A DNA stretch of 64,000 nucleotides, from assembly GCA_900239685.1 (NCBI GenBank), contig OENT01000270.1:63452-127451 (forward strand), in the 5' to 3' direction. The translations under genes and the position numbers were made by a program. Below the pieces are notes generated by a model. It was given only the letters and a program-made list of their open reading frames with translations, was not told the origin of the DNA and did not search any database. The stretch comes from Rotaria macrura (lineage: Eukaryota; Rotifera; Eurotatoria; Philodinida; Philodinidae). How positions within the stretch are numbered: the first letter of the stretch is position 1; every line of letters begins with the position of its first letter. Shown here piece by piece: positions 60,863 through 64,000 of this stretch.

Positions 60863-62597
60863 CGTGTAATTGAGCATATAGTTTTCGGTGTAAAACTTGC
60901 GTGGGGCTGTTGCATGTAGAATCTACGGAGCTCTATATAGTTTTACTGTTGAAATTCTTTCTTGACACTGCTAAAAAGTATTAAAATAAATGAAAACGAG
61001 AACAGAGTTATAAAGTGTTCTGATGAACGAAAAACACCGTTTTCCAGATGGTGTCGACAGCAGAAATAGTACACCTTAATATATGATTGACAATATTCGC
61101 TCTTCGTACGAAGAGAAATACGTCGCAATTCATCCCTGCTGCTTTTTCGTTTTTCCACTTCCTTTGAAGAAAAGCATACCATTTGAAGCTATTTCTTGGC
61201 TTTCATCAACATTCAGCGCACAGAAAGAGTAATCAGAGATGACTTTAAAACAGCAATCAGTCGCCTAGCACCTTTTGTGGACGAAATCAAGTAGATGAAA
61301 AGAAATGTTTTTTAACCAAAATTTACTCTGCTCTCGTCACTACAGAATCGAATTATGTTCGAATTAGATCTTGGAAAGACTATCACTAATTTATGCAACC
61401 TACGCAAATATAAATGCTTCATTTGTCGCATCCTTTTCTACAAAAATATGATTGATAGACTTTTGCATTTAAGTAATGATCGAAGTCTCTTCATGGAGGG
61501 TATGAATGTGAGTATAGTCATTATTACGATATCCGACACAACTCATATCCACCTCCTCTAGCTACACAACCAAAGATCTAGAACTCATTTTATAAAAACA
61601 AAAGCTCGTGAAAAGTGGTAAATCTGGCTCCAGCTGTGCACTCAATAGAGAAAAAAGAACTATCGAAGTGCAGCAGGTTTCAAAATATTGTGGCAATGAT
61701 GCGTTGAACCATTGCATGAATCTTTAACCACAAAGACATAACGGTATCCAGAAACATACTTATCTTATTGGACGCTTAAGAATTCTTTTCACTGATCACG
61801 GTGGATCTGAAATAAACTGATATGATGATTCACACAATTATGTACATCTAAACTCAATCCCGCAATTTCACTGCAACTTACACCCACACTCACACTTTGT
61901 TAAATTATTCGCCTTATATAACAAATCGTCCGAATTTCCTGAACCATCGGAAGACACCACAAGCCAAATGATGTCTAAACGAAATGTGGTTGTGGGTGTG
62001 CTTGTTGACGGGGCTGAAAAGAAGACCAATACCTAGACCATTGTCAATCGGTCATTGAAAAATTCACTTTTTTCTTTTATTTGTAGGATTCCACTTGCTT
62101 ATAGGCCATCTGATGATTCCCTTAGCGAGGATGAAATCGCGATAATGCTAGTGAGGAATCTATCTCTTATGGTAGACTTTCTCTCTCTCGCTCACCCAAT
62201 CTGAATTGTGGTACTTAATTGTTAAAACTCACCCTCACACCCACCTTTATATTTATCCATTTTTATTTTCGTCTCGCAATAATTGCATTGTTTGACAAAT
62301 ACACAAGTATTGTTGAAAGCATTGGTAGAAATAATAAAAAGAGGCAGTAGAACGCAAAATAATTGTCTTCGCCGATTCTGTTTATTTTTCTTTTGCAGGT
62401 AAAAATTGATGACAGCAATTTCTTACTTTCCTCTACTTGCTATATTTTGTTCCTTCTTAGTATTTACCTCAATATTTGCAGCACTCTTTGACGAAAACAA
62501 ATATTCCACGATAGGAAGAAATAATAAAAAGCAAGAACCACAAACAAAAGCAGCAATCATTTTCCGTTTTATTTTTAGTTTATCAAGTAGGAATTTT
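60863..62597. other. No recognisable gene; telomere-like tracts
   Basis: Short C-rich/G-rich tracts at 61879–61896 (TACACCCACACTCACACT), 61987–62000 (TGGTTGTGGGTGTG) and 62230–62246 (ACCCTCACACCCACC). No supported gene. Confidence 0.5.
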
Positions 62598-63061
62598 CCA
62601 AGCAGACGAAATTTTAAAAAAAACACGTTTAAGCGCCCGAAAAGGACGCACATCGAGAAAAGTGGACGTATTTGGATGTCAATCGACGTTCTTGATTGTT
62701 AGTGAAAAACGCTCACTTTGCCATATTCTTATGCGCTTAATCGCGTTTTCAGCGAAAAAATGCTTATAAATACATGAAAAAAAGAGGAATAATGGTCGTC
62801 TTATTAATACTTGAGAATTTTTATTATGAACCCGTCATCTACAATGACTATGCAATAAACGACCACTATTTGTCTTTTTTTTGTGCATTTACATACGTTT
62901 TTTTCTGAAAACGCGATTAAACGAACAAGAAGATGGGATAATGAGCGTTTTTCACTCACAATCGGGAACGGCGATTGCCATGCAAAGTCGTCCACTTTTC
63001 TTGCGTTTCCGTCTATTTTCGGGCGCTTAAACTCGTTTTTGATGAATTTTGTCTGCTTGGG
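62598..63061. mobile_element. Fold-back element with arms of about 178 bp
   Basis: The left arm 62598–62773 and the reverse complement of 62882–63061 align throughout. They share CCAAGCAGAC, TTTAAGCGCCCGAAAA, GAAAAGTGGACG, AGTGAAAAACGCTCA and TTAATCGCGTTTTCAG. The spacer is about 108 bp. There is no transposase. The arms are more CG-rich than their surroundings. Confidence 0.7.
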
Positions 63062-64000
63062 TTGTGACTAAGGATTTGTTTTTTATTTCGTTTTTATAAT
63101 CTCTGCCATCTTTTTTCCATCAAAATGGTTGCTCTCGTTGAGTACATGGGAGCTCTATTGAAGAGGTAGACGGGAATCGCATAAAGATGACGCTAAGGGA
63201 CGATCATTACCAACTTCATGTTTCTTTTGTTGGAATAAAAGTTTGATAATACTAAATTCAAAAACTTTCTTTCGTTTTCCTCATTTTCTTGAACTATTCG
63301 GAGTTAACGCCAGAATGCTATGCACACTTATTGCTTGGTGTTAAAGTGAGTCCTATTTCAGTTTTAATTTCAATGGGAAAAGCCAAATAGTCGAAACCTT
63401 CGCTAATCATGAGTACGTGTGACTTTAATATGAGATATGCACTAGTCGATAGTCGTTATTTTCCTTCAATGAGGTACTTTGCTATTATGATCGATGCTTA
63501 TTAGATTTTTAGCAATATGCTAAGTAAACAGGTAAATAGTGACTACTATTGAGTGACTTTCGAGTGCGATATGAAAATGTTCAATGAGTCTCTCCTAATT
63601 GCACTGTGAATTGGATGAAGGATACAGCAGAAAATAATGGTATCATCATAGAACTGTAGCTCATGTTGGGCTTAATCGTAACACCGATTTACTGCCACGG
63701 GATTTACTACCGCGAACAATTATACATTTTCAGTCATCAGCAGTAATTATACAGCGCCATCTTAGGCGCTCACTATTTTTTCATTAGAGAGCTGAATTTT
63801 TATTCAATATTATCGCATCAAATATTTTGATGGTACAGAATATCATTTGAGTCAACGACAGTACATCTTCTCTTATATTATTCAGTGATAGTATATAAAT
63901 ATATGAATTCAAGAAAAAAATAAAGAAGAAGAGTTAGTAAAGAACTCAAATGAAAAAAAAATAAATGATCTAAATCCGTTTTTTTTGACTTAATTATTTG
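63062..64000. other. No recognisable gene
   Basis: AT-rich window end with only short frames. Confidence 0.6.

Overview
This is a eukaryotic nuclear segment, AT-rich, with short GT–AG introns (mostly 50–75 bp) and gene-sized spacing. A bdelloid rotifer (Adineta/Rotaria type) fits best. The reasons are a single-exon gene joining a mono-ADP-ribosyltransferase domain to a long kinesin-light-chain-type TPR array, bacterial-looking metabolic genes sitting in animal sequence (a haloalkane dehalogenase carrying an intron, and an intronless PhzF enzyme), a divergent chemoreceptor-like GPCR, and short TGTGGG-like tracts that resemble the telomere repeat I recall for Adineta. The species assignment is inference.

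Left part (1–17 kb): gene-poor and full of decayed or short sequences. It holds a fully inactivated STELLO/DUF288-type glycosyltransferase pseudogene (1679–3562), three members of a short palindromic element family with CCCAGGTC ends (4359, 6488, 12507), a hAT-like MITE (5421), a possible isolated last exon (3898), a coiled-coil/Arg-rich partial gene (8901–9416), two stretches of frameshifted coding trace (10.3–11.0 and 11.6–11.9 kb) and a small Ser-rich two-exon gene (14285–14907).

Middle (17.7–32.7 kb): ordinary conserved animal genes with complete exon chains that I could join in frame. They are the ciliary microtubule-inner protein CFAP210 (minus, 11 exons), then on the plus strand an egghead/BRE-3 glycolipid mannosyltransferase (3 exons), casein kinase 2 beta (5 exons) and the TFIIH p62 subunit GTF2H1 (13 exons). 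Only 257 bp separate the CK2 beta stop from the p62 start.

Right-centre (33–58 kb): widely spaced, mostly single- or two-exon genes. They are a rhodopsin-like GPCR (minus), an HLD-I-type haloalkane dehalogenase (plus; its one long intron ends just before the nucleophile codon), a PhzF isomerase-family gene (minus), a small secreted protein (minus) and the 1185-residue ART–TPR protein (minus). Long stretches between them (34.6–39.3, 43.4–48.2, 48.9–54.5 kb) contain nothing I can name.

Right end (58–64 kb): repeat-dense. There are two long fold-back elements (58184–58767 and 62598–63061), a hAT-like element interrupted by a second hAT-like element with recognisable target duplications (59981–60862), and several telomere-like G-rich/C-rich tracts. 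I found no CRISPR array, rRNA or convincing tRNA. The genes do not form one pathway: housekeeping genes sit between islands of mobile and probably horizontally acquired DNA.
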